Origin: Protostelium mycophagum
Lineage: Eukaryota > Evosea > Variosea > Protosteliida > Protosteliaceae
DNA: 54,191 nt
Assembly: GCA_002081555.1 (NCBI GenBank)
Contig: MZNV01001585.1
Location: 1 to 54,191 of the forward strand
Direction: 5' to 3'
Shown: in pieces, positions 12,101-24,133 of the stretch
Layout of the letters: each line of letters opens with the position of its first letter
How positions within the stretch are numbered: the first letter of the stretch is position 1
The notes under the pieces: model-generated
The model's database searches: none
Seen by the model: the letters and a program-made list of their open reading frames with translations, nothing else
Told to the model about the DNA's origin: nothing
Position numbers and translations under genes: made by a program

Positions 12101-15100
12101 AGAGAATAACTCAGTGTCTTTAGTGTTTTGTGGGTTCGGAGAAGAGTGGCAAGACGAGTCTAATTAATCGTGTCGTATTTGACGATTATGAGAGCAGTTA
12201 TCGCCCGACACAGAAAGAAGAGGTTTTTAACTATACTTGTGTCATCAATCTCAAAGAGATCACCGTCCAACTCCGTGATATTCCAGGCAGTTCGAAGGGG
12301 AAGGAAGATCTCACCCGGGTGAATCGATCTGATTTTAGATTATAATTTGACACTCATTCAGTGGTTAAATGAGGCAGATGCATTTGTGTATGTGCTGAAT
12401 CTATCTGATGTCAACACACTCCAGGGACTTTTATATTTTAGAGACCAGATCAGACAGCTTCGAACCGGCCCTCCACCCATTGTGGCAGTCGTTGGAACAC
12501 ATGGTGATCCATCCATAATCGTAATTTCAACGTCTAAATCATCACAGTGGACGTTCCCACCAGAGCAGTGCCAGAGGAGAAAGGACAAAAAATAGGCCGC
12601 GCTCTTTCTGGCGCCTACTTCGAAACATCATGCAGTCTGACAACCAATCAACTGCGGACACCACCATTATTGTCTCTGAGCACATCACCACCTCGTTCCA
12701 TCATACATCAGATCATCAAGAAATTAAAACAGGAGGAGGAGTTGGCCAAATTAACCTCTAAAGTAGGAAAGATCGAGGCGGTTAGGGCGGCTGTCCCTCA
12801 AGCGGTCAGGTAATTTCACCTCTATAGATTTGTACACTGACAATATAGGCCTGAAACAAGCGAGACACCTGCAACATCCGCCAACACACCGCCGATACAT
12901 GTCCCTGTACATAATTCTCGAATTATTTTTGGCTGATTGTAGACAGACACCTATTCCACCACGAAAAGAGAAAGAGACACAGAAGTCTGGGCCTGCCACC
13001 GGGTGGAAAGTCGCGACGACACGTCGGGCGGCCCGTCCAAATTTATTTTTCAGTACAAAATTCGAACAACCACCGCTCAAGGCTGAGGTGAACTTGGAAA
13101 AAATTTAATTTTTTATTTACTGAGAAAAGACTACCATACGAATTTCAAGTTGAAACTGAGGTTCTAACAGCCCAATCCTCCCCAACCAGCCGTATCTTCC
13201 TCCCTCCCTTCATCTACAACGACTCGCTCCCCGATACCACCTTCTACGATGACATCTTCTCCGACATCATCAGCACATTCCTCGGCAAATGAAGAGTTGA
13301 CAGAGAAAGATTTGGATCGCATACGCAGGAGATCTATTAAATTATTGAGCATAGACGAACCCAAAGGTACTCAAAAGATTCCGCGAATTTTCTTTGAATT
13401 TTCCAATCTTTTGGGAAGAATGAAATTTCCTCGAAATATTGAATGAAAATTCAGAATCTGCACCATCAATGATAGACAGAAATTCAAAGGTGGGTCTGCT
13501 GGAGAGTATGAAGGGTAAAATGACGAAGCCATTATCCCTCACTCCCGTATTTGCGGAATTTCCCAGGTTTGCTCCCAAGGTGAGGAGATATTTCACTGAA
13601 ATTTCCGAGAAAGTTCTCGGAACATTTCACGTGGAACCAGATATTTAATCTCGTGCAGGTGAAAGTTGTAGATGGACCACCTGCTAAGAGGGTCCTAGTG
13701 TCAGTTTCTCAGAAGATTCATCGAATTTTCGCTGAAATTTCACAGGGATAATAAATCAAAAGGAAAGTTGTTTTCACGCGGAAAGACAAACGAAACACTG
13801 CGGCATCAGACAACCAGAGAAGCAGCGCGTGAGGACGAGAAGAAAACCCCCACATCCCAACAGGTCTTTTCTGACCATCTACAATCCTCGGAATTTCACT
13901 GAAAATTCCAGGCACCTTCACCGGCACCAGAAGAGAACAGCAAACCCAGACCTGCGGGAAGAGGTGACAGATCAACAACGCACAGATCTGCCACGATGTA
14001 TCATGCCGGATCATCGAGATCACAGATGATGGATGACGTGTCGTCTACCATGCGATACAGCAGTGGCATGGAGAAGGAAGACCGGGTCACCCTTCAGATC
14101 AAAGTTCGTTGTAGTTGTTGTTGTAGATTGTGATTTTCTACAGGCTAACAGCTGGTGTTTTTTGATTGAATTTCCCAGAACAATGACCATGAAAGACCTC
14201 ATCGTAAGAAGTCCTTCGTTGTAGATGGTCAGATTTTGATGAGTTGTAGACGGAGATCCAACTGCAGTCCGGACATAAGCTCAAGTCTATTGCATACACG
14301 CTGGAAAAATCGAGGGTTAACGTGATGGACAAGTTAGAACTATTGAAGACTGCTGTTCTGGTAATTTTAATTTGATTATTTTTCTCATTGATGAAGTTTA
14401 TATCAACTGAAATTGACAGGACACGTCATCAGATGCTCTGGTAAGACCTTCAAAACAATTTATAGAGGCGTTAGACTCTCGAATCGAAGACAGTTTGATT
14501 GTTTCCATCACTCAACCGGTCAAACACGACATCAAGGTGAGATATCTCAGTGATGTGATGGACTCTTGGATGGGGTTTCATCGGGATGTGCCGGTTTTGA
14601 TAGGTGTCAGTGTCAATCACTATGTCGGACACTTCGCGACATGGGGCGTAAATTAATATCAGCCTCATTCCTTGTGTCCAAAAATAGCAGCAGAGTAGAT
14701 AATCAGATGAAGACCGAGTACAGTAACGCCTTATGGTGAATTTTCAGAGAATTTTCTTCAAGTTGTCTCTTCAGATCCTCATGAAATTTCCAGGGAATTT
14801 CAACGAAGGGCTGATAAGACAGCCAAATTATCAGATTCATTGAGATTGATCCAAGATTCTTACGAGATTACCGGTCTCAAAATTGATGGAGTCTTGATGA
14901 AACCCACAGATCTGGTATTATCCGTGGGACAACGCCAGATCGAGCTTGTCATGTTGGAGATTCCAGAGACAGAAGGTATTTATCAAATTACCAAGGCAGA
15001 CCGGTTCTCGGGACTTTGGCATCTACTTTTCCTCTGAATGCCAGATGTCTGGCCATTGGGACTGCACGGTGGAAGGTTGTGTAAAGACCGGTCTGCCTTG

Positions 15101-16081
15101 TGTTGGAGAATTAATTGAAGACACAAGTTCATTTATAGCAGATACCGGGTTGCCTAGTGATGAGGAGATCTCATCGAACGATCTGCTGGATTCGTGGGAT
15201 CAGCTAGATCTGACGCAAATGGACGTAGATAAGTTGGAATCATTATTTGATACAAATTTGAGTCCTCCCACCCTACCAGGTGACAAACACTGTTGTAGAT
15301 GACAACATTTGAAAGTTTGCTGAAATTTCCAGTTCCTGTGACACATATCAACAGCATGGCTGCCGTTCCGGACGAAAGGCTGTATCAAGCAGGACAGGTG
15401 ACATGCTTGTCATTTCTAACACTTTTGACACATCACAGACTGTACTCGATGTCATGTGTCAGATCTGTACATCTTTGGGAGATATAGATCTGGCCAATCA
15501 CATTTCCCAGGAGTACAACACATTCATGAGAACAACCGACGGAAATTCACGGCAACTATCTCGATTCCTGGAGCAACTTCTCCAGGAAGAGTGGAGACTC
15601 TCTTCTCTTTTGAAATTCTTGAATCTGTGGATCACAGCTGAGCCTTACATACAGCTCAAAAGGATGTGGCCTGATGATCACCCTTTCGATGATGACCTCA
15701 GTTCATGGGAGATCATCGTCAATGTGATCAAGGACAAAGAGGTGATTGGTTTTACCGCAAAATGTCACACTTTGATTTATGGCTTTGTGATTGAGACGTT
15801 GTAGATCGTGGTCACACACAAGAAAGTTGGGAATTCACGAGATCGAAACAGCAAAGCCAACACTTCACGATACACATTCCAATGGGAGGTATGTCACAAA
15901 ATGTCAAATTGACACCACCTGTCAGCCTGACACATGACAGCTGGTATTGAGATTCAGTTGGGACATGAAGAAGATGAACGGAGCAACATTTAAGACGAGT
16001 GACATCCAGTTTGAGCAGGGGTTTTCAGACAGGACGAAGAAAAAAATCACCAAAGTCTTTAATCAATTTGGTCCATTTTGA
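12057..16081 (+). CDS. Ras-like small GTPase domain on a large multi-region protein
   Basis: The N-terminal domain is a Ras-superfamily GTPase. I see G1 GSEKSGKTS, the switch region YRPTQKEEVF, G3 DIPG, a divergent G4 VGTHVD in place of NKxD, and G5 FETSC. The start (ATG at 12057) joins through an intron of about 49 bases to CFVGSEKSGKTS. After a Lys/Glu-rich helix (IIKKLKQEEELAKL) come long Ser/Thr/Pro-rich regions. Then a ubiquitin/RA-like stretch appears (LIEFPRTMTMKDLI), helices (AYTLEKSRVNVMDKLELL), and an alpha-helical C-terminal part (LDVMCQICTSLGDIDLANHI, RFLEQLLQEEWRLSSLLKF) ending TKVFNQFGPF. I do not recognise the C-terminal region. Ordinary Ras proteins have about 190 residues, so this is an extended or fused form. 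One join near 14.6 kb does not resolve cleanly, so two adjacent genes remain possible. Confidence 0.6.
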
Positions 16082-16113
16082 AGAGAAGACCGTTTGATTA
16101 AAATTCAACTTTA

Positions 16114-19100
16114 TCAATCATTTTCAATACAATTTCTGCATCTCGGATTTCCTTCCTTCTCGAAGAAACCTCCTGCGAGTGACCCTTTACACTGGCCACA
16201 TACAAAACAAGGTTGATGCCATTCCTGAAAGATTCAGAGGAAGACGAGGAGAATGTCTGTACCTTGTTCATCGCCTTGATGAAGGGTCCGGTCAGGGGTT
16301 GCTGACATCCTCCACAGGATTTTGCGTTCAACTTTTGGAAATCCGCTCTACAATACAATTTTCCATCCTGGGCCGGTTACAACAGTTTTTTAATAAAATA
16401 ATAATAATAATATAATTTATATATTTTAGAACAAAGAAAAGAAGATTACCTTTTGGTTGAATTCTTGCAGAGGCTGATTACACTTGCAGCACACAAAACA
16501 TTCGTCGTGGTAAGTGGCAGTAGAGGTCGTGACACCGTCGTCCACTGGCTCACCACAAGCTCCACAACGAGGTAGGCCTTCTTTATCTGCCTCCTCTTCC
16601 GCCTTTTTTCTCTCCGCTTCGGCCTTTCTACAACGCCTCAGTGATGACGTCACCATTTCGAGTCCACAATTTTTGTGACGGACTACAACGCACCTTCTCG
16701 CTTCCTCTTTGGCCTTGAGCTGTTCTTGCTCCTCTTTGAGGAGTCTCTTTATCTCTGCGTCAGCTTTTTCCTTCTTCTCTTGTTGGATTTTTCGTTTTTC
16801 TTCATCTTCTTGTCTTTCTTTCTCCATCCTCTCAATCCTGGCGTTTGCCTCTTCTACTTGCTTCTCGCGCTCGGCAAGCTTTTTGTGTCAATGTATTGTG
16901 GTTTTTTGGTGTTTTCGATATATTCACGAAAAATGAATAAAATTTGATTTCTTGAGAGTTTGTCTGGTTGCGGCTGTGCATGAGAAATGAAAGTCTTTTT
17001 GGACTTTTTTGAGGAAATATTGAAAAACATCGTTGTAGATCCTCACCTGCTTCTCTCTTTCTCTGTCTAATTCCGCTAATATTCTCGCATTTTTCTCGTT
17101 CTGATCTCTCAACTCCTTCCTCTCTTTTTCCCTGAATTTTCTCAGAAATGTCCACGAAATTTCGATGAAATCTCACTCTCGGATCTTGTCGAGTTCGGCT
17201 TGTTTTATCCTCTCTTGTTCGTCCCTTTCCTTTCTCTCTTTGTCTTCTTGCTGTTGTCTCACTTGCTCTTCTTGCTTCTTCTTTAATTCGGCGATCTACA
17301 ACCAGTCAAAATATTGATGCAGGAAAAAATAGTCTAAGAATAAAACTGAAAGTGAGGATTTGTCGGGATTTCGTGGGTTTGGAAATTTGAAGATTTGGGT
17401 CACCTCTTGTCTGCTCTTGTCCTTTGCGTTTTCATCTTTGGATTCAGATTTCTCCTTGGCGACCCTCTCTTCAAATGCCCGCTTCTCCTCCTCCACTTTC
17501 TGTACACGTCATCACATGTCATCACATGTCATCACATGTCATCGCATCGCATGCGTCTTATACATTCTTTTCGTAAACACCCCAGAAGAATATAATTTCA
17601 GCAGAAATGTCACGGAAAACTCACCTGGAATATGGTATCGGCATGGGTCATGAACAACGCGATGGTTGCATAGATGTACTTGTAGTCTGATGTATCAAAC
17701 GGGTCCGCGTTCTTCTTGGACATCATATTCGGGCCGAAAATGATGCTATTTACGTCAATCCACATCGTTGTAGATCGCCAGATCGAAATATCCGGGAAAT
17801 CTCACCTGAGGTTGGAGATCTGCATCTTGGTCTTGTCGGAATTTTTGTTGACGGCAATTAATAATTTGATTATGGTCTCCAAGTGGAAACGGTTATGTGT
17901 GGGCAGCTTTTCCACGATTGTTTTTACAACTTGTGCCGCTTGATCTTTATCTTCTATTTCTGTTTTTATTCAGTTAATATTCGTTATGATTAGGGGTTTT
18001 TGAAATTTGATCGTCGAATGTTGCGGCTCTGCCGGACATAGAAAAGTCTATGTCATCGTATATTTTTCCCGCCAAAATTTCAAATTCAAATAGTTTATTT
18101 TTATCGAGAAATTACTTCACAAATACAAGATGCACAGCATATGGCTCACAAAATCGCCAGTAGAAAAGTTTGCTTTGAATGTTTTAGAACTATGAAGATA
18201 CAGACTTGCAGATTCAATCCATTGTGGGTACAAGTCATAGGTAGTCAACGGCTCTGGAAGTTCGCGCAGCCACTGCTTCATCAATCCAGCCACCGCGTTA
18301 ATGTCAACACCGTCCCACTCTGGGAACTTGCCGCGGTCGATCTGATCGTATCAGCATAAACAATGTCGACAATATGATGAAATACCTTTTGCTTTGTGTC
18401 TTCCATGAATTGTGCACTTCCACTTAATCTGAACAATCCCTCCGTATTTATTCCTGTCAAGTGTTAATACGTCAAGTCATGATGTGGAATGATGAGGTCA
18501 TCGCATGTCATCGTGATGTCAAGATGTGAGATATCTCACCACATGCGTAGATGTGTTCGATCATCTTATCAATGACGGGTAATGTGGTGTGATCTCTGTT
18601 TTCTGGCTTGCACATCAGATCGTTCAAAGGCACTCCGTACACTGCGAAAATTAGAAGAAATTTCGGCTTGTACAGATACCTCTTCTATTTTTAGCCTCTT
18701 GGATGGAGGTCTGTAGAGCTTTAATCCAATCGTACTTCTCGAAGTTGGTGAGTGCGCCAACGTTTAGAGAAGTCTTTTCATTTGCCACGATGTGGAAGGC
18801 ATTTTTCATGCCTATGGTGATTAGATTTTTTGACAGTTTAATTGAAATTCCAGTTGAGAGATCTTCGCATCTTTCTCATACGAATGAAACGTTGTAGACG
18901 CTCACCTCCGATTTCAATGTCGGCATTTATGACCTCCATTTTGTTGGTCCAGAAATGTTGTTTGTAGACGAAGGTGTCGCCGAGGGCGACGTCCATTCTG
19001 GCCGATCTCATCGCTTGTACTCTGTCCGTTATTTTCGCCTGAAAAATTTAATTTCCACAAAATTCCATCCAAAAAATCAATGAAAAAATTTTACCTTTGT

Positions 19101-21938
19101 GGCAAAAATGAACAAGTCGTTGAACAAGAAAACGTGGTAGTTTACAATTTTCGCGCCTTCGCCTTTGCTCTTATCTTCAATCATCAGAGGACCCTCTTTA
19201 ATTAATTTTCTGTCGATATCTACAAGTTCCTCCTGCTCGAGTTAATCTTATGTCCATCTACAACCTGCCATGGTATTTTTCCACCATTTGTTTTGGTGAT
19301 ATCGTCTCATGACATCACAGGATTTAAATATGATATCTCACTCCGAATCCTGATAATCTCTTCTGTACAGCCATGATATCAGCGAGCGCGCCAGCAAGAC
19401 CGCCTGAATCTTGCAATTTCTGGTTTAATTGTGTCAGCTCCCTCAAGACTTTGTCCAAAGCGTCAAACTCCGCCTCTGTAGTGGGTGTAGACACGAATAA
19501 TTCCTGGAATTGTGGGTGATGACGTCATCATGACACTTCGGTTGTTTTTGTGCTGTGTATATTTTTGCATTTTGTGCACCAAATAAACATGTCTTTAAGT
19601 CGGACCAAACGGTCTCAGTCATATTTTTAAGGCGTACCTCAAGCCATATCTCGTACTGTTGCAGACGAGTGTTGGGTGCTTCTAGCATAATGTCGAGTGG
19701 CTTCTCTGTCTTTTCGATTGATTTCAAAAAGGTCAAAACGGCCTTGTTTCTCTTCAAAGTGTCGAGCCTATCCAGTGCAATAGCGTTGTTCTTAACATAA
19801 TGGATGTAAACTTCCATCAATTGCAACTGTTTCGTTCAGTCCGTTGTAGATAGGAGGAAAAATGATTTAATTTTAGTTTCCACCTTATCATTGAAGATGT
19901 TGGCAACAGAAATGGCGGGAAAAGCGTCTGAGGCTCTGTCTAATTCCGCGAAAAGTTTGTTGTGCAAGTTGTAGAGCTCGTCTACATATACAAATACCAC
20001 GTGGAGGTCCTGACACGAGATGTCATTACGACATCACAGTGATATCAACACTCACGTCTTCTGATATCTTATTTTTGGGGTCCTTGGCCAACCTCGTCAA
20101 TCCTGCACTGTATTCCTGGAAATCTTAACGAAATTTCCTCTCATTGTAGATCGTCACCTCTTTGAGGACCTTCAGCGTATTTAAGTACGACCTCTCGTTG
20201 CCCACGATCTTCTGCAGAGTTCTCTGCTTCTTCAAGAAATCGTCCTTGGCATCTACAACTGGTGCCACTTCTTCTGTGCTGACGGACCTCTCCAGCACCT
20301 TTGTCGTGGATGGCTCTGCGCTCATCAGGTTTTGCACAAAAACAAATGAAAAGAAATTCTGATTTTCCCAACAACGTGGTGCATTTGACAGTACACACAG
20401 ATTTTTAAATTCGAGTAATGCATACTATTAAATCACAAAATATGATGGTCATCTACAACGCACCCCTCCTGGCCCTTGGCTGCAGCACCCTCTCTATTGC
20501 CGAGTTGGGATGATCTTTCTCGAATTCTTGCATCTTGTTTTCGATATGGTCACGGAAATCGTGGAGGTCAGGCAGAAGTGAAGAGAACTTAGAGGCTAAA
20601 GACTGGTAGTGGTCGTGTTGTGCTTCGAGGTAGCGGACCAGTCTGGCCAGGATCTTGTCGTGTTCAGTAATTCTGGTTATTTATGGAAGACTACACTTGA
20701 AAGTTGGAATAAGGTGGCGCCTTGCCACAAACACGCAGTGAATTATTAATGCTTAGTAATATTGATATATTACTGTTTTGCCTCTGCCGTGGTTTTGTAT
20801 TTATGCTGCGGCTCTGCCAGAACACGACAGCGCGGTAAAAACTCTACATTTGCCAACACGGCAAGCGACGTTTTCCAGCCAAAAATCAACAATGAGATAT
20901 TCTTTACCTCGAAATTGATCTTGCTGTTTGTGCTAGTGATGGCCTCAATTGCCTCCTTCTCAATCTGGTCGAAAGCGTTCTTCGCTGCGTCTCTTTCTTG
21001 TTCCATCTACAACTGTTAATTGTCTCTATTATTCGTGGAATTGTGGTATTTTGTGGACCAGCCCTGCGGCTTTGCCGCAATCAAAAGTGTCATTGTGACG
21101 TTTGGTGTCATGTTGACGTTTGGTGTCACCTCTGATAGTTTTGTTGGGTTGATCTTTCCCTTCTCCCCCATTTTCTTCAACTGGCCGTCGGCCTCTTCAA
21201 AAGTCGTCTTGGCTTTGTCATATTTGGGCTCCAAAGCCTGAAATTCTTAGAAGATACGATCTACAACGGTGTAAACGAACCAGATGATCTTTGATCTCGC
21301 CGTTGACCATCTTTTTCATCGCCACAGTGACGTCCATGCTTATGCTGTTGTTCTAGAGATGTCAGGATCATGAAGAGAATTTTCGTCTTACGAGATCAGC
21401 TCTGGAGTCCTCTTCATAACGAACGGTCTCGGCCATCTTCTTTACACATTCGGCTGCATCATTTAGACAAGACCCGAAATGGGAGAGGCTCACCAAGAGG
21501 AGAGTTCGCATTCAGTTCGGACATGTTCTGGGAGTATCTTCTCAAACAATCTGCGAGATTCCTTCCCATCTCTATCTGTGTGTTCGTGGCCTAGATAACG
21601 TCATTATATCATCAATAGACATGTCTTATCATTCATTCAAAGAATGAAAGACGACCGTTCTTCGAGCTCAACATTCGCTCTCTACAAGATCGTAAAATAA
21701 GAAACTCTAATGACGTCACCTTGTTTTGTTCTTCTAAAGCGAGATATAAATCTTTCAACTGGACCTTACTCAAGGATAATTCCTATTGAATTATCAGCTG
21801 TTTTGATCACATGAGTTCTTTAGAGGTACTCACCGCTGCTTGTTGTTTCAACCCATCTGATCCGCTGATCTGTTGATGCAACTTTTGCTGTTGGGTGGCG
21901 CTGGAATCAGTTCTCCAGGCCTGTGTTAACTTCTTCAT
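16114..21938 (-). CDS. BAR-DH-PH-RhoGAP-coiled coil-LIM-LIM protein
   Basis: This Rho regulator combines opposing activities. From the N-terminus: a BAR-type helical domain (start MKKLTQAWRTDSSATQQQK at 21936-21938; later RLVRYLEAQHDHYQSLA, to about 20.45 kb); a RhoGEF/DH domain (LQKIVGNERSYLNTLKVL, about 20.3-19.4 kb); a PH domain (KIVNYHVFLFNDLFIFATK, about 19.3-18.7 kb); a RhoGAP domain (about 18.7-17.65 kb) with the arginine finger in TEGLFRLSGS and the motif NLSIIFGPNMMS; a Lys/Glu-rich coiled coil (17.5-16.6 kb); and two LIM zinc-binding domains (CGACGEPVDD...CFVCCKC; CGGCQQPL...CFVCGQC) ending RCRNCIEND. It should bind curved membrane and both load and unload Rho-family GTPases near actin. 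Each domain keeps key residues. The stop lies only 32 bases from the stop of the convergent GTPase gene. Confidence 0.82.
17511..17540. repeat. Three perfect copies of a 10-base unit in an intron
   Basis: The unit ATCACATGTC occurs three times in a row, with degenerate copies on both sides. It lies in an intron within the coiled-coil region of the BAR-LIM gene and looks like a simple minisatellite. Confidence 0.85.
18034..18053. repeat. Perfect 8-bp stem hairpin in an intron
   Basis: GACATAGA and TCTATGTC flank a four-base AAAG loop. A GCGGC-TCT-GCCG copy of the dispersed hairpin family ends directly upstream (18023-18034). Both lie in an intron of the BAR-LIM gene. Confidence 0.7.
20715..20729. 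repeat. GTGGC-N5-GCCAC hairpin
   Basis: A five-base stem with a five-base loop, again in an intron of the BAR-LIM gene. A GCGGC-TCT-GCC relative lies about 90 bases downstream. Confidence 0.55.
21065..21079. repeat. TGCGGC-TTT-GCCGCA hairpin
   Basis: A perfect six-base stem and three-base loop in an intron of the BAR-LIM gene, and the most symmetric of the GCGGC-type copies. Confidence 0.65.
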
Positions 21939-22427
21939 TGTCTTTTGGGTTTTGTTTGTGCGAGGTGCTTCCACATTTTACGTAAAATATTGTTCTACAA
22001 CGCATGGATATTTATTTTATTGAAAAAAGACATCTTCAGAGTTGTTTCCAGAATGATGGGCGTGTTCACAACACAAAAAGGCTGCAACGGTGCAGGTGAT
22101 CAGCAGAATCTCTCTGTTCGTCTGGGTCGACCTTTTGGAGCCGGGAATTTCGGCGAGCTCAAGGTGGTTTACATTCATTTTGTTCGCTCATGAGCGGTTA
22201 TATTTGTGGGATGAAGTGAATGAGGGAGTACAGTGAGTTCTAAAGAATAGGAACGAATAAAATAAAATACCTTGGAACGCCTTCATCCCTTTAAGGACAC
22301 TCCTTCGACCATGCCAAAATAACGGTGAGTACATAAGGCATACTTGTTTGTTCTTCGCCGATATTCTATTATTTCCTGTCGTGGGATAACTCAACCCGAA
22401 ATCAATTTTGGAATAACTGCGAGCATT
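21939..22427. other. Intergenic stretch upstream of the BAR-LIM gene
   Basis: I find no gene with recognisable features. One copy of the TCTACAAC motif is near 21995. The stretch should contain the BAR-LIM promoter and the end of the neighbouring membrane-protein gene. Confidence 0.5.
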
Positions 22428-23092
22428 TTATTTGTGGTTTCCGTTTCCGTTTCCATTTCCGTTTTCCAATTCCATCTCTTTCTCTTCCGCAATCAGTTTG
22501 GGAGGTCCGCAGATCCACAGCGTCACCTTCCTTATCAAAATGGCCAGAAGTGTAGATCCGACTGTCGTGTACAAAAAGCAAGAGTATAAGACGCTCATTC
22601 CCAGCATCCCCCTGTCCCAGATCAGACGACTATTGAAATTTCGCGGAAATCTCACCCTTCGTGACCGTTTTCTGAACGGTTTGGAGTGCCTGAGTAACTG
22701 ATTGCAGCAATATTGCACCACAACAGCCCATTGAAAAAGAACAAGAGGGACTCGGCGAGCGGCAAGAATGTAGTGTGTACAAAGGGGTTCGTGTACACCG
22801 GGTTAATTCCTGGAACATTCACGAGATGTCGACATAAAGTGTGCGAATGTCGACAGTCAAATGTGATTGTAGATTGTCATCATCAAAACAAAATGTACCT
22901 GTGCGTCCACTTCCTGATATGCAACAACATATGATGTTCCAGAAACAATTTCGCTTTGGCTCACTCGTCTCCTGTGCCTTCTGCATCTACACGAATTTTC
23001 AACTGAATTTCCATGAAATTTCACCAGCGCTGAACAGTTACCTTGTGGTGGTGGCGGATGTTGAAGTGATAATTGATTAGCAGTGAAGACAT
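22428..23092 (-). CDS. Membrane protein with Gly-Asn repeat tail
   Basis: I do not recognise a family. Exons in a consistent frame give at least two hydrophobic segments, TTFLPLAESLLFFFNGLLW with CNIAAIS, and GMLGMSVLYSCFLYTTVG with STLLAILI. The C-terminal tail contains GPPKLIAEEKEMELENG followed by GNGNGN, encoded by a hexanucleotide slippage tract near 22437-22466. The proposed start (MSSLLINYHFNIRHHHK, ATG at 23090-23092) is tentative. Another Met (MQKAQETSEPKRN) could be used, or this may be the C-terminal half of the upstream membrane-protein gene, which would give one polytopic protein. The product is most likely integral to a membrane; its function is unknown. Confidence 0.45.
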
Positions 23093-23200
23093 TCTGCAGA
23101 GTGATATGCCCAATATTGCGTAAGAGCTCACCTGTCGCAAGAATCAGGAGTAGTATAGATGGTTTTTTTAGACAAAGCGAATGCTTTTATATGTAACTTT

Positions 23201-23943
23201 TCACAGTTTTTTTAGACACAACAACAGTCTAAAGTGAGTAGATATAGGATTTAAGTTACGAACAGTGTTCACAAAAGTCCTAAATTCTGTGGATTGTACG
23301 ATGCCTTTCATCAACAGTGCTGTAGGAGTTCAGTCATTGCTTTGAAATGATTGTGATTACCAGCCAACCCGATTGATACATTAGAATACACGCCCCAGAC
23401 GATGTCGTTTAGTATCTGCTAGCATTAATAATGAGAACATAATTTTCTTAAATGAAATCCGTTCGATAAATTAAATGGTTTCATAAATACCTGATGCATG
23501 TGAAGAAGTCCTAACAAACTACCAAATGCGATCAAAGAGTAAACCTGCATGATGCTTTGGTCATCCTCCCTGGCTAATTCCACGAGAGTTGCGATGGATC
23601 TTTGATGTTGTTGGTCAAAATATAAAAACATTGAGACATACCCGAGTATAAAGAGAAGTACGAAATCAATCGTGATCCAGAATTGACTCCTTCGTAATCT
23701 TGGAAATAATGGGATTGCTTTTGGCCGAGCATTTTCATTCTTTTCATTCTCTTCCTTCAGTAAGCCACTGCTTGAAGATCTTTGAACGTTGGCGTTGAGC
23801 GCTTTGAAGAACAATATGAAGGAGATGACAATCATTGCTGAGCCAGGAAGCGCGAATGAAGTGAAAGAACCAGATACAGTTGACATTTGATTTCCATTGT
23901 GCTGGCCCTCATCGTGACCTCCATGCCCATCTCTCCTCCACAT
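23201..23943 (-). CDS. Polytopic membrane protein, His/Gly-rich N-terminus
   Basis: The start MWRRDGHGGHDEGQHNGN is followed by hydrophobic segments SFALPGSAMIVISFILFF, FWITIDFVLLFILGYVSM and IMQVYSLIAFGSLLGLLHM. After a GT...AG intron come ILNDIVWGVYSNVSIGLA and, after another, LLMKGIVQSTEFR. The ALPGS motif before the first membrane helix recalls the TMEM45/DUF716 family, but I do not see the family's other landmarks, so this is only a hint. The stop I used is in one possible frame; the gene may continue into the downstream membrane-protein exons. The gap to the hydratase stop is 190 bases. Confidence 0.5.
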
Positions 23944-24133
23944 TGTTTCGGTATGTCTGATTAATCACAAAAAGATTTTCAATCCGATCTGCAATTCCTC
24001 ACAGCCTCATGAATTGCAACGAACAACTGCAGAAAAAAGTGTAAATATGGACATGACAGTAGACATACATACAAAAGATACACATTCTTGGGTGATACTC
24101 ACCACAATTAAGCTGCGAAAAAATTTGGCTCTG

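Noticed and set aside
17511-17540. Short direct repeats as a CRISPR-like array
   Set aside because: The 10-base units are contiguous with no spacers and lie in a eukaryotic intron.
23944-24133. A small gene between the membrane protein and the hydratase
   Set aside because: The open frames are short and overlap the hydratase's last exon, whose family-typical ending explains the sequence up to 24134.
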